Source of the DNA: Arthrobacter sp. V1I7
Lineage (GTDB): Bacteria > Actinomycetota > Actinomycetes > Actinomycetales > Micrococcaceae
Direction of reading: 5' to 3'
Length of the DNA: 64,000 nucleotides
Assembly (NCBI RefSeq): GCF_030817015.1
Contig: NZ_JAUSYS010000001.1
Location: forward strand, 1,240,001 to 1,304,000
Both the position numbers and the translations under genes were made by a program. Under the pieces are notes generated by a model, which worked only from the letters and a program-made list of their open reading frames with translations, had not been told where the DNA came from and made no database searches. Each line of letters begins with the position of its first letter. The stretch's first letter is position 1. Shown here piece by piece: positions 52,822 to 61,406 of the stretch.

Positions 52822-52874
52822 TTGACGTGCCGGAGCGAGAGGCTGTAGCTTTGCATTATCTGATAACGCTCTCA
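52822..52874 (+). promoter_or_regulatory. promoter region and operator of ABC system 2
   Basis: TTGACG (52822-52827) and TAGCTT (52846-52851, 18-base spacing) form a modest promoter. TGATAACGCTCTCA (52861-52874) follows at the expected transcription start, a LacI-type palindrome with central CG. It lies 165 bases from the related site near the kinase start, a distance compatible with looping. Confidence 0.6.
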
Positions 52875-52933
52875 TACGCCGCGCCGTCCACTCCGGACCG
52901 GGACCGGCTATCTTTTTCACAGATTGGAAAGCA

Positions 52934-53806
52934 ATGCGCACTTTTGGTTCAAAGAAGTTCCGCCTTGGCGCTGCGGTGGCCTCAGCGGCTTTGATCGCCA
53001 GCCTTGTCACTGCCTGTGGCGGGACTTCCCCGTCGTCTTCGGCGGAGGCTAACCCGTATGGGCTGATTGAGCCGAGCACGGCACGGGTCGCCAGCGTCGG
53101 GGATCTCAAGCCCTATGCGTTCGCCGACGAGAAGGGTAACTTCACGGGTTTCGACGTTGAGTTGTTCAAGGACGTTGCCAAGCGGGCGGGAGTGGACAAT
53201 GTGGTCTTCACCGGCCAGGACTTCTCGGCGATTCTCCCGGCTGTGGCCAACGGCCAGTTCGACGTCGGCGTGGCGGCGATCGGGATCACGGACAAGCGAA
53301 AGGAAACCGTGGACTTCTCCGAGGGTTACCTCGCCGGCTACCTGACGGTCATCACCACCAAGACTTCCGGTATCACGGGCGTCGAGGATCTGGCGGGCAA
53401 GCGGCTTGGCGTGGTGCAGGGAACGCTGCAGGAAGCCTACGCACTCAAGAACTTCACCACCGCGAACCTGGTCCGGTTCCCGGATAACAACTCGGCGATC
53501 TCCGCGGTGAACAGCGGCTCGGCTGACGCCCACTTCCTGGACTACGAAACAGCCAAGGACTATCAGCAGCAGCACGGCCTGGTCAGTGCAGCGGATATCC
53601 CGTCCTTCGACGCTCCGGCCGGTTTCGCGATTGCGAAGGGCAAGACCGCTTTCAAAGAGGCCCTCAACAAGGGTCTGGCCGAGGCGATGGAGGACGGCAC
53701 ATGGAAGAAGCTCTACGAGAAGTGGTTCCCCGGATCGCCGATGCCTGAGCAGTACCTGCCCAAGGCCGAGCAGACAGCTACGCCGGCCCCGACCGCGAGC
53801 AAGTAA
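52934..53806 (+). CDS. ABC transporter binding lipoprotein, system 2 (amino-acid/opine type)
   Basis: A 290-residue SBP_bac_3 lipoprotein, paralogue of the system 1 protein. Lipobox VTAC with Cys28. Core segments match the sister closely ([40 protein letters not shown]), while the signal peptide, the first 20 mature residues and scattered surface positions differ. ATG with GATTGGAAAGCA ahead. The ligand is probably similar but not necessarily identical to that of system 1. Confidence 0.88.
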   Translation: MRTFGSKKFRLGAAVASAALIASLVTACGGTSPSSSAEANPYGLIEPSTARVASVGDLKPYAFADEKGNFTGFDVELFKDVAKRAGVDNVVFTGQDFSAILPAVANGQFDVGVAAIGITDKRKETVDFSEGYLAGYLTVITTKTSGITGVEDLAGKRLGVVQGTLQEAYALKNFTTANLVRFPDNNSAISAVNSGSADAHFLDYETAKDYQQQHGLVSAADIPSFDAPAGFAIAKGKTAFKEALNKGLAEAMEDGTWKKLYEKWFPGSPMPEQYLPKAEQTATPAPTASK

Positions 53807-53893
53807 GCCGGACCCTCACCAGATTCGGGCCCGGGCGGGCCGCCATCCGCGGCCCGCCCGGAATTCACAAGCTAACTACGTCTGAGAGCAACC

Positions 53894-54682
53894 ATGGACT
53901 GGTTCGACACCATTATCCGCACCTTTTTCGACTTCGGCGCAATGGCCGAAGTCCTGCCCCAGCTTCTGGCTGTAGGCCTCCTCAACACCCTCGTCATCTC
54001 CGTCGCGGCAACGATCATCGGAGTCGTCCTCGGCATGATCGTGGCCGTGATGGGCATCTCGCCCTCGAAATGGCTGCGCGTTCCGGCCCGGATCTACACC
54101 GACCTGTTCCGCGGCCTTCCCGCGATCCTGACCATCCTGCTCATCGGTCAGGGCTTCGCCCGGCTGAGCCAGTCGATCTTCGGGCCTTCGCCCTACCCGC
54201 TGGGGATCATCGCCCTGAGCCTGATCGCCAGCGCCTACATCGGCGAGATCTTCCGCGCCGGCATCCAAAGCGTAGACAAGGGCCAGGGCGAGGCCTGCCG
54301 CGCATTGGGCATGAGCTATGGCAAGTCCATGGCACTCGTGGTCATTCCCCAGGGCATCCGCCGGGTCCTCCCGGCACTGGTGAACCAGTTCATTGCCATC
54401 GTCAAGGACTCCTCGCTCGTCTACTTCCTCGGACTGCTGGTCAGCGAACGCGAACTCTTCCGGGTAGGCCAGGACGCCGCCGTACTCTCCGGAAACCTCT
54501 CCCCTCTGGTCATGGCCGGCATCTTCTACCTCATCATCACCGTCCCCCTGACCCACCTGGTCAACTACTTCGACAGCCGCTTCCGGGCAGGAAAACGCCG
54601 GCCCACGGCACCATCCAGTGGCCTGAACGAAGTCAAAGAACTCGACGCGGCCTCGCCGCTGATCACCGGGAGCAACACATGA
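53894..54682 (+). CDS. ABC transporter permease, system 2 (amino-acid/opine type)
   Basis: A 262-residue permease, identical in protein sequence to that of system 1 and nearly identical in DNA including silent positions. Same EAA loop (GEACRALGMSYG). Its TGA overlaps the ATPase start. Identity at silent sites points to recent sequence exchange with copy 1 rather than selection alone. Confidence 0.93.
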   Translation: MDWFDTIIRTFFDFGAMAEVLPQLLAVGLLNTLVISVAATIIGVVLGMIVAVMGISPSKWLRVPARIYTDLFRGLPAILTILLIGQGFARLSQSIFGPSPYPLGIIALSLIASAYIGEIFRAGIQSVDKGQGEACRALGMSYGKSMALVVIPQGIRRVLPALVNQFIAIVKDSSLVYFLGLLVSERELFRVGQDAAVLSGNLSPLVMAGIFYLIITVPLTHLVNYFDSRFRAGKRRPTAPSSGLNEVKELDAASPLITGSNT

Positions 54683-55458
54683 ACCTCGCAAGCACCAGCA
54701 CCAGCGAAACGGTCCCGGACATCGAGACCTTCCACGGCTCCAGCCTGGAACTGAAGAACCTGACCATGGCGTACGGCGACGTCGAGGTCCTCCGCAACGT
54801 CAGCCTCACGGTAAAACCGGGAACCACCACCTGCATCATCGGGCCTTCAGGTTCGGGCAAATCCACGCTCCTCCGGGGCGTCAACCGCCTGCATGAACCC
54901 AAAAGCGGGGACGTGCTCCTGGCGGGCGAAAGCGCGCTGAAGGTCAACCCCGACATCCTGCGTGCCCGGATCGGCATGGTGTTCCAGCACTTCAACCTCT
55001 TCCCGGACCACACCGCCCTGGAGAACGTCGCCCTGGCCCTCTGGAGCGTCAAGAAAATGCCCAAAGCCGAAGCACGCGAACGCGCCCACCGCCGCCTGGC
55101 CGAAGTGGGTTTGGCCGAACGTGCAGACCACCGCCCGCGGGACCTCTCCGGCGGCCAGCAGCAGCGCGTCGCCATCGCCCGCGCCCTGGCCATGGAACCG
55201 GAAGTCATGCTCTTCGACGAAGCCACCAGCGCATTGGACCCGGAACTGGTCAAAGGCGTGCTGAACCTCATGGCAGGACTCGGACGACGCGGCATGACCA
55301 TGCTCGTGGTCACCCACGAAATGGGCTTCGCCCGGAAGGTCGCGGACCAGGTCGTCTTCATGGACGAAGGCGAAGTCGTCGAATCCGGCACCCCCGCCGA
55401 ACTCTTCGACAACCCCCAAAGCGAACGCCTCCAGCGCTTCCTCTCAGAAGTACTCTGA
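54679..55458 (+). CDS. ABC transporter ATPase, system 2 (amino-acid/opine type)
   Basis: A 259-residue polar-amino-acid-type ATPase: Walker A GPSGSGKS at 55-62, LSGGQQQRVAIARAL, VMLFDEATSALDP. It differs from system 1 in the first 39-45 residues (six residues shorter, different Ser/Thr-rich start; LKNLTMAYGDVEV against LKDLTMAYGDIEV) and is the same afterwards. Followed by a 345-base gap before the SIS-domain gene. Confidence 0.95.
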   Translation: MNLASTSTSETVPDIETFHGSSLELKNLTMAYGDVEVLRNVSLTVKPGTTTCIIGPSGSGKSTLLRGVNRLHEPKSGDVLLAGESALKVNPDILRARIGMVFQHFNLFPDHTALENVALALWSVKKMPKAEARERAHRRLAEVGLAERADHRPRDLSGGQQQRVAIARALAMEPEVMLFDEATSALDPELVKGVLNLMAGLGRRGMTMLVVTHEMGFARKVADQVVFMDEGEVVESGTPAELFDNPQSERLQRFLSEVL

Positions 55459-55803
55459 AAGCCCGCAAGGTGATGAAGCTGAAACATCAGGCCGAACCAC
55501 GCATAGCAGGCTCGCGCCAGCGGCCTGCAAGGCGGAACCGCCCAGCACACCCGGCCGAGATCGTGATTGACACCTCGGCGCCGAAGAGACGCTGTGCGCA
55601 CGGGTACTGGTCCGCCCCGCTCCGGCCAAAGAGCCGACCCTTTCTTCCCCCGCGCAGCTGCAGCGGCCACGCAGACCTGCACAAGATTTGGCGCCTTCGG
55701 CCACCGCAAAGCTATCGGCCCGGAATCGCCGCAACGACTCGCTGGGCGCCCACCGCCCAGCGGCCAGGGCCCCAGCCCGCTACCACGAAAGTAAGGAACA
55801 ACA
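55459..55803. other. gap between ABC system 2 and the deglycase gene
   Basis: No gene is supported. Downstream of system 1 the corresponding place holds a directly coupled dehydrogenase gene; here that gene is absent. GTAAGGAACAACA at the right edge is the ribosome site of the next gene. No clear promoter or terminator was recognised. Confidence 0.5.
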
Positions 55804-56820
55804 ATGACCGACGGCACCTTCATCGGACGACAGCCTGTCAAAGAAATCCCTGACAATGTCCGGGGCTCGCAGGAGCATGCCCTGACCCTCTGGCCTGAAA
55901 TCAGGTCTTATGTATCAGGCCTGTCGGAACTCAACAGGGTCTACCTTGTAGGCGCCGGAGGCTCGCTGTCCGGCCTGCACGCGGCACAGTACTTCCTGGA
56001 CCGCCGTGCCACAACGCCTGTAACGTCCGTGAACTCCGACGAGTTCTACTACCGCGCATCACCCGGGGTCGGGGCCGGTGCGCTCGTAATCTCCTTCTCG
56101 GCTGCAGGCATGACTCCCGAAACGGCGAAGGCAGCCTCCTGGGCACAGGAACGGGGGGCCGCTGTAGTGGCAGTGACGCTGAACGCTGAAGGATCCCTGG
56201 CGAAGGCAGTCGATACGGCCTTTGTTGCCAGAACCGGGGATGGCAACCAGATCCTCCTGCAACTGCTCGCTCTTGCAGTTCTGGAACGTGAAGGCCAGAA
56301 CGTGTCCGAGGAGCTTTCGGCTCTGGCTGCGCTGCCGGCCGCCACCGAAACCGCGGTTCGCGCGTTCGAGCCCTATGCGGCCAAGATTGCTGAGAACATG
56401 AAGGACGTCCCGGTAACGTACCTCATCGCTTCGGGAGCGCTGCAGGGTATGGGCAGCACCTTCACCAGCTGTTTCCTGCAGGAAATGCAGTGGATGCACG
56501 CGGCGACCATCAACGCTAATGAGTTCTTCCAGGGCCCGTTCGAGGTCTTTGACAAGGACACCAAAAGCATCCTGTATTTGGGCGAAGACGAGACTCGTCC
56601 CATGGCGGAACGCGCTGACCGTTTCCTTGAGGAGTACAGCGGCGAGACGTTCCGGGTCGACAGCCGTGAACTCGAGCTTCCCGGCATTCCTCAGAAAATG
56701 CGTGCCTTCGTCGCCCCGCTGGTCTTCTACCCCATTTCGTTCCGACTCGCAGCCCACTACGCAGCAGTGCGGGGATATTCACTGGACGGACGCCGCTACA
56801 TGTGGCAGTTCGCGTACTAG
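55804..56820 (+). CDS. SIS-domain protein (FrlB-type fructosamine-6-phosphate deglycase candidate)
   Basis: A 338-residue protein with two SIS (sugar isomerase) halves and no glutaminase domain: first half VYLVGAGGSLSGLHAAQYFL and VISFSAAGMTPETAKAASWA, second half VTYLIASGALQGMGSTFTSC with EMQWMHAATINANEFFQGPF. Length and layout fit FrlB/FraB deglycases, which split phosphorylated Amadori products into glucose 6-phosphate and an amino acid. It lies downstream of ABC system 2, with the PfkB kinase on the other side of the same promoter region. A terminator follows. A different sugar-phosphate isomerase or deaminase role is possible. Confidence 0.78.
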   Translation: MTDGTFIGRQPVKEIPDNVRGSQEHALTLWPEIRSYVSGLSELNRVYLVGAGGSLSGLHAAQYFLDRRATTPVTSVNSDEFYYRASPGVGAGALVISFSAAGMTPETAKAASWAQERGAAVVAVTLNAEGSLAKAVDTAFVARTGDGNQILLQLLALAVLEREGQNVSEELSALAALPAATETAVRAFEPYAAKIAENMKDVPVTYLIASGALQGMGSTFTSCFLQEMQWMHAATINANEFFQGPFEVFDKDTKSILYLGEDETRPMAERADRFLEEYSGETFRVDSRELELPGIPQKMRAFVAPLVFYPISFRLAAHYAAVRGYSLDGRRYMWQFAY

Positions 56821-56836
56821 CAAGACTGGGGTGAAG

Positions 56837-56864
56837 CTGGGAGGGGCTGCGGAGCCCCTCCCAG
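56837..56864 (+). terminator. terminator of the deglycase gene
   Basis: A perfect 12-base GC-rich stem (CTGGGAGGGGCT and its complement) with a GCGG loop, 16 bases after the stop, followed by ACACTTCTTCTCC with a weak U content. Confidence 0.75.
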
Positions 56865-57886
56865 ACACTTCTTCTCCATATCGCCCGATCAGTGCCTCAT
56901 AAGCCGCGAGGCTATGCCTACGGATCGGTTTCACGGCCACCGCACACGTTGGCATAACCGCGGCGACTCCCAACCTTGCGCTCGTCGCGGCGAGTTGCTT
57001 CGTCGTAGGTCTCCGACTGATCGCTGCCCAATCCAGTGCGCAGTGGCATGAACGCGGAGTCGTCACCGGAGCCGACCTCTTGGCACGGTACATAGGGCAG
57101 TGTCTTACGCTGTCGCAGTCTTCGACACCTGGCTCGCCGAACGGCACGACTGCTGTCCAATCCACTGGGTCGGCTTCGGTGGCAGTGTTCTTAGCCGTAC
57201 GCATTGGAGCCGTTCCTGACCGCCATCGCCGTGCTAATCATGCAGGTCACGGCCCTCGACACCATCCCGAAAACCAATACTCCGGCTCGTTCCTCTCAAG
57301 AGGGCACGAAGTTATCGGCGGCCGGGCGGCTTCTTACCACAATGACAGTCCCAGTATCTGTGGGGAACAAGTAGGGCCTTAAATGACTCGACCATTGCTC
57401 TCCCCCGACAAATTTCAAGCGCCGAAATGGACCTCCTGTAAAGCTGCGCCCCTTGGACGACGTGATGAGGACGGCCCCTACGGTCTCCACTCCATTACTG
57501 ACCGGGCCGAAAAATAGTCCAACGAGTGCCGTCGAACCCTGCCGCGTGCCGGTCCTCCCGCGCCGCCGCGAGCGAGGCGGCGGCCGTGGCCCGTCGCCGT
57601 CCGTGTGCCCGCGCGAGGGGATGACGCCGTTCCGGCTGAGGAACGCGGCACCGGGAAGCTCCGGGGAGCAGGTCATCCTGGCCAAGGTTCCCTGGGCTGC
57701 CGCGTGCAGGTCGGTCGGGAACCCGGGGTCCGGTTCCCGCAGGATTGCCGGGTTCTGCGCGCCGCAGCGGTCCGCGAGCGGAACGGCCCTCCAGATGGAT
57801 CCCGGGGAGCAGCCCCCGCGCTCAGGGCGGCGTGGCCCCATCCCGTGCAGCAGGTTCTCCCGGGACGCGGGTCCGGCCGTTGGCTC
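56865..57886. other. 1-kb stretch without intact gene
   Basis: No frame on either strand shows a family signature or a convincing start. The area holds the third copy of the dispersed repeat and marks the border between the catabolic island and housekeeping genes, so it is probably decayed mobile DNA. Confidence 0.5.
57420..57446 (+). repeat. dispersed repeat copy C (diverged)
   Basis: CGCCGAAATGGACCTCCTGT followed by AAAGCTG; compared with copy A it lacks one base and has two changes but keeps the GTAAAGCTG-like end. Near the right border of the catabolic island. Confidence 0.55.
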
Positions 57887-58582
57887 CTAGAAGAGCCGGG
57901 ACTCGCTGTCGTCGACGCCGCGCATGGCGTCATAGTCGAGGGTGATGCAGTCGATGCCGCGGTCCTTGGCGAGGACCTTGGCCTGCGGCTTGATCTGCTG
58001 GGCGGCGAAGATTCCGCGCACCGGGGCCAGCAGCGGGTCGCGGTTCAGCAGTTCCAGGTACCGCGTGAGCTGTTCGACGCCGTCGATGTCGCCCCGGCGT
58101 TTGAGCTCGATGGCCACGGTGGCGCCCTCGGCGTCGCGGGCCAGGATGTCCACCGGCCCGATGGCGGTGAAGTATTCGCGGCGGACCAGGGAAAAGCCGG
58201 TGCCGAGGAGCTCGATCTGGTCGGCCAGCAGCCGTTGCAGGTCCGCCTCGACCCCGTCCTTGATCAGGCCCGGGTCCAGGCCCAGCTCGTGGGAGGTGTC
58301 GTGCAGCTGCTCATGGATGTTGATGATCAGCCGGTCATCGGTCTTGGCGGACTGGACGGTCCACTGCTCGACCACCCCGACCTCGACGTCGATCTCCTCC
58401 GGGGTGGAGACCCGCAGCGATGCCGGGGGGCTCATCCAGTTCAGCGGCTTGTAGGATCCCCCGTCCGAGTGGACCAGTACGGAGCCGTCCGCTTTGACCA
58501 GCAGGAGGCGGGTGGCCAGCGGAAGATGGGCTTTGAGCCGGCCGACGTAATCGACGGAGCAGCGGGCTATGACTAAACGCAC
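57887..58582 (-). CDS. nucS: mismatch-specific endonuclease NucS (EndoMS)
   Basis: The non-canonical mismatch-repair nuclease of actinobacteria, which cuts both strands at mismatches and replaces MutS/MutL. The 231 residues have the N-terminal dimerisation beta sandwich ([20 protein letters not shown]) and the C-terminal RecB-like nuclease with GPVDIL (Asp145) and AIELKRR (Glu159, Lys161). The protein ends SESRLF, resembling a beta-clamp-binding tail. The GTG start gives the family N-terminus; the longer frame runs into the neighbouring gene. Confidence 0.95.
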   Translation of the reverse strand: MRLVIARCSVDYVGRLKAHLPLATRLLLVKADGSVLVHSDGGSYKPLNWMSPPASLRVSTPEEIDVEVGVVEQWTVQSAKTDDRLIINIHEQLHDTSHELGLDPGLIKDGVEADLQRLLADQIELLGTGFSLVRREYFTAIGPVDILARDAEGATVAIELKRRGDIDGVEQLTRYLELLNRDPLLAPVRGIFAAQQIKPQAKVLAKDRGIDCITLDYDAMRGVDDSESRLF

Positions 58583-58642
58583 CCGGTCAACACTACCTTC
58601 TGGAGGGAGCGGGAGGCATCCGGACTGGGGCAGAATGGAAGC

Positions 58643-59026
58643 ATGCCCCGTTCCAACCGTCCCCGACGCGCCGTCTCCGGAAGAACAGGCGCCGGAAGAA
58701 CAGGCGCCGGCAGAACAGGCGCCGGAAAGGCGGCCGGGCCGGGAGCCAAGGGCGGGCCGCAGCCCGAGCTGGACCTGGAACGCGCACGCTCCGGATTCGC
58801 CCGGCGGGAGAGCGCCCCGGACGGCGAATGGATGGTCCGCCCGATCACGGCCGGCCGGGCCGAGAAGAGCTATGTCTGCCCGGGGTGCTTCACCGCCGTG
58901 CCGCCGGGAGTGGCACACCTCGTCGTCTGGTCCCAGGACCATATCTTCGGCGAGGCCGCCGGGCTGGCCGAGCGCCGACACTGGCATTCGAACTGCTGGA
59001 CCTCACGCAGCTACCGGTATCGCTAA
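58643..59026 (+). CDS. small zinc-binding-type protein with repetitive N-terminus
   Basis: A 127-residue protein. The N-terminal 45 residues are Arg/Gly/Ala-rich with [18 protein letters not shown], encoded by tandem 15-base units. The C-terminal half has Cys79-x2-Cys82 in [13 protein letters not shown] and RRHWHSNCW with His113, His115 and Cys118, a likely metal site. Actinobacterial homologues are often labelled ATP/GTP-binding protein without support. It is divergent from nucS and lies 10 bases ahead of a hydrolase gene. Function unknown. Confidence 0.75.
   Translation: MPRSNRPRRAVSGRTGAGRTGAGRTGAGKAAGPGAKGGPQPELDLERARSGFARRESAPDGEWMVRPITAGRAEKSYVCPGCFTAVPPGVAHLVVWSQDHIFGEAAGLAERRHWHSNCWTSRSYRYR
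58680..58725 (+). repeat. three tandem 15-base units inside the zinc-protein gene
   Basis: AAGAACAGGCGCCGG is repeated about three times (one unit with a substitution), encoding Gly-Arg-Thr-Gly-Ala repeats. Multiples of three bases keep the frame, so copy number can vary without destroying the gene. Confidence 0.8.
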
Positions 59027-59036
59027 GCTGGTCAGC

Positions 59037-59867
59037 ATGACTCCTGAGCCCGCCGGTTTTGACCCGGCGTCGTACGTTTTCAGCCAGCCGTCCGCGACGA
59101 CGGCGATCCGCGCGTCCACCGTGCTTCCGGCGCACCGCGAAAACGTGGAGCTCCGCACATCGGACGGGCACAAGCTGGTCGGCGAACTGGCCCTGCCGGA
59201 ATCCGGCGGGATCAGGGCGACCCTGATCACCCTGCACCCGCTGCCTACACACGGCGGGTTCATGGATTCCCACGTCTACCGGAAGGCGTCCTACCGCCTG
59301 CCCGCCCTGGCCGGTATCGCCGTGCTCAGGTTCAACACCCGTGGCACCGCCTCGCCCCGGGGCACCAGTACGGGCGACTTCGAGGAGGGCATCGGCGAAC
59401 GCCTCGACGTCGAGGCGGCGGTACGTTTTGCCGTGGACCGCGGCCTGCCGAACCGCTGGCTGGTGGGCTGGTCCTTCGGAACGGAGCTGGCCCTGATGTA
59501 CGGTGCCACCGAACCGGTGGCCTCGGAGGTGGAGGGCGCCATCCTGCTCTCACCGCCGCTGCACCGGGCCACCGACGTGCACCTGTTGGAATGGGCGGAC
59601 TCCGGCAAGCCGCTGAAGGTGCTGGTGCCGGAGCATGACGACTACCTGCAGCCGGCCGCCGCGGCGGAGCGGTTCGGCCTGGTGCCGCAGGCCCGTGTCG
59701 TGGGGGTCGACGGCGCCAAGCACCTGTGGGTGGGGGAGAAGTACGCCAGCCGGGTCCTGAACGAGATCGTGGACGAGGTCCTTCCCGGTGGAGCCGGCAG
59801 CACTGACGGAACAGCTGCCGGGCTGCCGCAGGAATGGGACGGCCCGGTGGCGACGGCCCACGCCTGA
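59037..59867 (+). CDS. alpha/beta hydrolase
   Basis: A 276-residue hydrolase of the type with TLITLHPLPTHGGFMDSHVY followed by AVLRFNTRGTASPRGTSTGD; the nucleophile elbow is GWSFGTE, a late Asp lies in LVPEHDDYLQP and a His in DGAKHLWVGEK, giving a complete triad. No signal peptide. The ATG at 59037 gives a normal N-terminus; the same frame is open far upstream through the preceding gene but without homology. Substrate unknown. Confidence 0.88.
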   Translation: MTPEPAGFDPASYVFSQPSATTAIRASTVLPAHRENVELRTSDGHKLVGELALPESGGIRATLITLHPLPTHGGFMDSHVYRKASYRLPALAGIAVLRFNTRGTASPRGTSTGDFEEGIGERLDVEAAVRFAVDRGLPNRWLVGWSFGTELALMYGATEPVASEVEGAILLSPPLHRATDVHLLEWADSGKPLKVLVPEHDDYLQPAAAAERFGLVPQARVVGVDGAKHLWVGEKYASRVLNEIVDEVLPGGAGSTDGTAAGLPQEWDGPVATAHA

Positions 59868-59907
59868 GGCCACGCCCGAGCCCAGGCCTGAGGCCGGGTC
59901 CGCTACG

Positions 59908-61203
59908 TCAGTGGTTGTCCTGGCGGACGATGAAGATTTCCTTTACCAGCAGCATGATCGCGGCGGCGGTAGGGATCGCGATCAGCGCACCGAGGACGCC
60001 GAGTACGCTGCCGCCGGCAATGACCGAGATGACGGCCACGGCGCCCGGGACCGCGACGGCCTTCTGCATCACGCGCGGCGAGATGAAATAGGCCTCGAAC
60101 TGCAGGTAGGCGAAGTAGCAGATGGCGTAGACCACGGCCGTCTGCCAGCCGGCGGTCAACGCGATCAGCGTCACGATCACCCCGGCGATCATGCCCCCGA
60201 CCAGCGGGATGAAAGCCAGCAGCGCCACGATGAACGCGAGCAGCACGGCAAACGGAACACCGATGATCGTCATCACGATGAATGCGAAGGTGGCGTTCAG
60301 CAGGGCGACGACGGCCTGGCCGATCACGTAGTTGCCGACCGAACCGGTGATCTCCTCAGAGAGTGCTTCGACCCGGGCGCGCCGCGAACGCGGCGCCAGC
60401 CGGTAGCCCCACTTCTTCATGGCGGGCAGGGCGGCCAGGAAATAGAGGCTCAAAACCAGCACGATCAGCGCCCCGAACAGTCCGTTCGCCACGGTGGAGC
60501 CGAAGCCGACGACGCCGCCAAAGATGCCGCCCATAGCCTCCGGGTCATTGACGAACTTTTCGAGTTCCTGGGTAATCCGGTCCCGCACGCCGAACTGGTT
60601 GTCGACGGTGCGGAAGAAGTCCGAATCGATGAAGTCCTGGATCCAGCGCGGTGCCTGCTGCACGATCTGGGTCACCTGCTGGACGATCGTGGGGATGAGG
60701 GTAGCGAAGAACCCGGCCACCGCCAGGGTCAGCGTGGAGACGGCGATCAGGATGCCGGCGGCCCGGGGGACCTTGTTTTGTTCCAGCCAGCGCACCACGG
60801 GGTCCAGCCCCAGCGCAATGAACAGCGCCGCCACGATCCACAGCAGGAGCTGGGTGGTGTTGGAGCCGATCCAGTACAGGAGCAGCGCGGCCCCGACGCC
60901 GACGGTCCCCATGAACCCGACGTACAGCGGGTGCTGGGATGACATGCGAGGCCCCGGGTTGCCGAAGCGGGCGCTGGTCTCGGTCTCCGGGGCGGGTTCC
61001 TCCAGAAGCTCCGGCGGCATTTCGAACCGGAGCCGGGGCTGGGCGCCGGGGAGGGGCTGGCGCAGGCGGCGCGCCACCGCGTTCAGGGCTCCGGCGACGG
61101 CGGCCCGGCGGTTCGAAAGCTGATCCTGGGGTGCGCGTACCCTGGTCCCGGATTCTTGGCTTTCTTCCTGTCCGGCGGGGGACGAATCCGTATGTTCACT
61201 CAC
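59908..61203 (-). CDS. AI-2E/PerM-family transporter
   Basis: A 431-residue membrane protein. A polar N-terminus of about 90 residues is followed by about 7-8 membrane helices with the family's re-entrant layout: LYWIGSNTTQLLLWIVAALF, the long amphipathic middle (TQIVQQAPRWIQDFIDSDFF), and AFIPLVGGMIAGVIVTLIAL, then SPRVMQKAVAVPGAVAVISV near the end. Members export small molecules or exchange sodium and protons; autoinducer-2 transport is not implied. The start codon is a GTG with no close alternative. Confidence 0.9.
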   Translation of the reverse strand: MSEHTDSSPAGQEESQESGTRVRAPQDQLSNRRAAVAGALNAVARRLRQPLPGAQPRLRFEMPPELLEEPAPETETSARFGNPGPRMSSQHPLYVGFMGTVGVGAALLLYWIGSNTTQLLLWIVAALFIALGLDPVVRWLEQNKVPRAAGILIAVSTLTLAVAGFFATLIPTIVQQVTQIVQQAPRWIQDFIDSDFFRTVDNQFGVRDRITQELEKFVNDPEAMGGIFGGVVGFGSTVANGLFGALIVLVLSLYFLAALPAMKKWGYRLAPRSRRARVEALSEEITGSVGNYVIGQAVVALLNATFAFIVMTIIGVPFAVLLAFIVALLAFIPLVGGMIAGVIVTLIALTAGWQTAVVYAICYFAYLQFEAYFISPRVMQKAVAVPGAVAVISVIAGGSVLGVLGALIAIPTAAAIMLLVKEIFIVRQDNH

Positions 61204-61406
61204 TGCGCTGAAAGCCCTTTATCTCTGGTTATCCCCTGTGGGGCCGCGGTCGCGGGCCGGATGTGATAATCAACGCAAACACTATCAGCAGGCTTGTTAG
61301 CACACGGTTTTTCGGCGCCGCGGTCCCGGGGCGAAGGGCTTGACAAAATCACCCGACCTGACTGATGGGTAACAAAATGGTTACCATTGAAGCTAAGCGT
61401 CCGCTG

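Larger units (their letters stand above)
53870..55458 (+). repeat. long duplicated block, copy 2 (permease and ATPase)
   Basis: Counterpart of 46262-47868. Only a few differences are seen in the first 60 bases (for example ATC/ATT and TTC/TTT codons), none in the remaining permease, many in the first part of the ATPase gene, and none after about 54805. Confidence 0.9.

Noticed and set aside
54663-55856. 397-residue minus-strand frame over the system 2 ATPase
   Set aside because: Antisense of an ABC ATPase without features of its own.
56779-57204. minus-strand frame of 141 residues after the deglycase gene
   Set aside because: Overlaps the deglycase end and terminator, has no start signal and no family features.
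57605-58576. 323-residue plus-strand frame over nucS
   Set aside because: NucS on the minus strand has its catalytic residues and normal length; the plus frame is its shadow.
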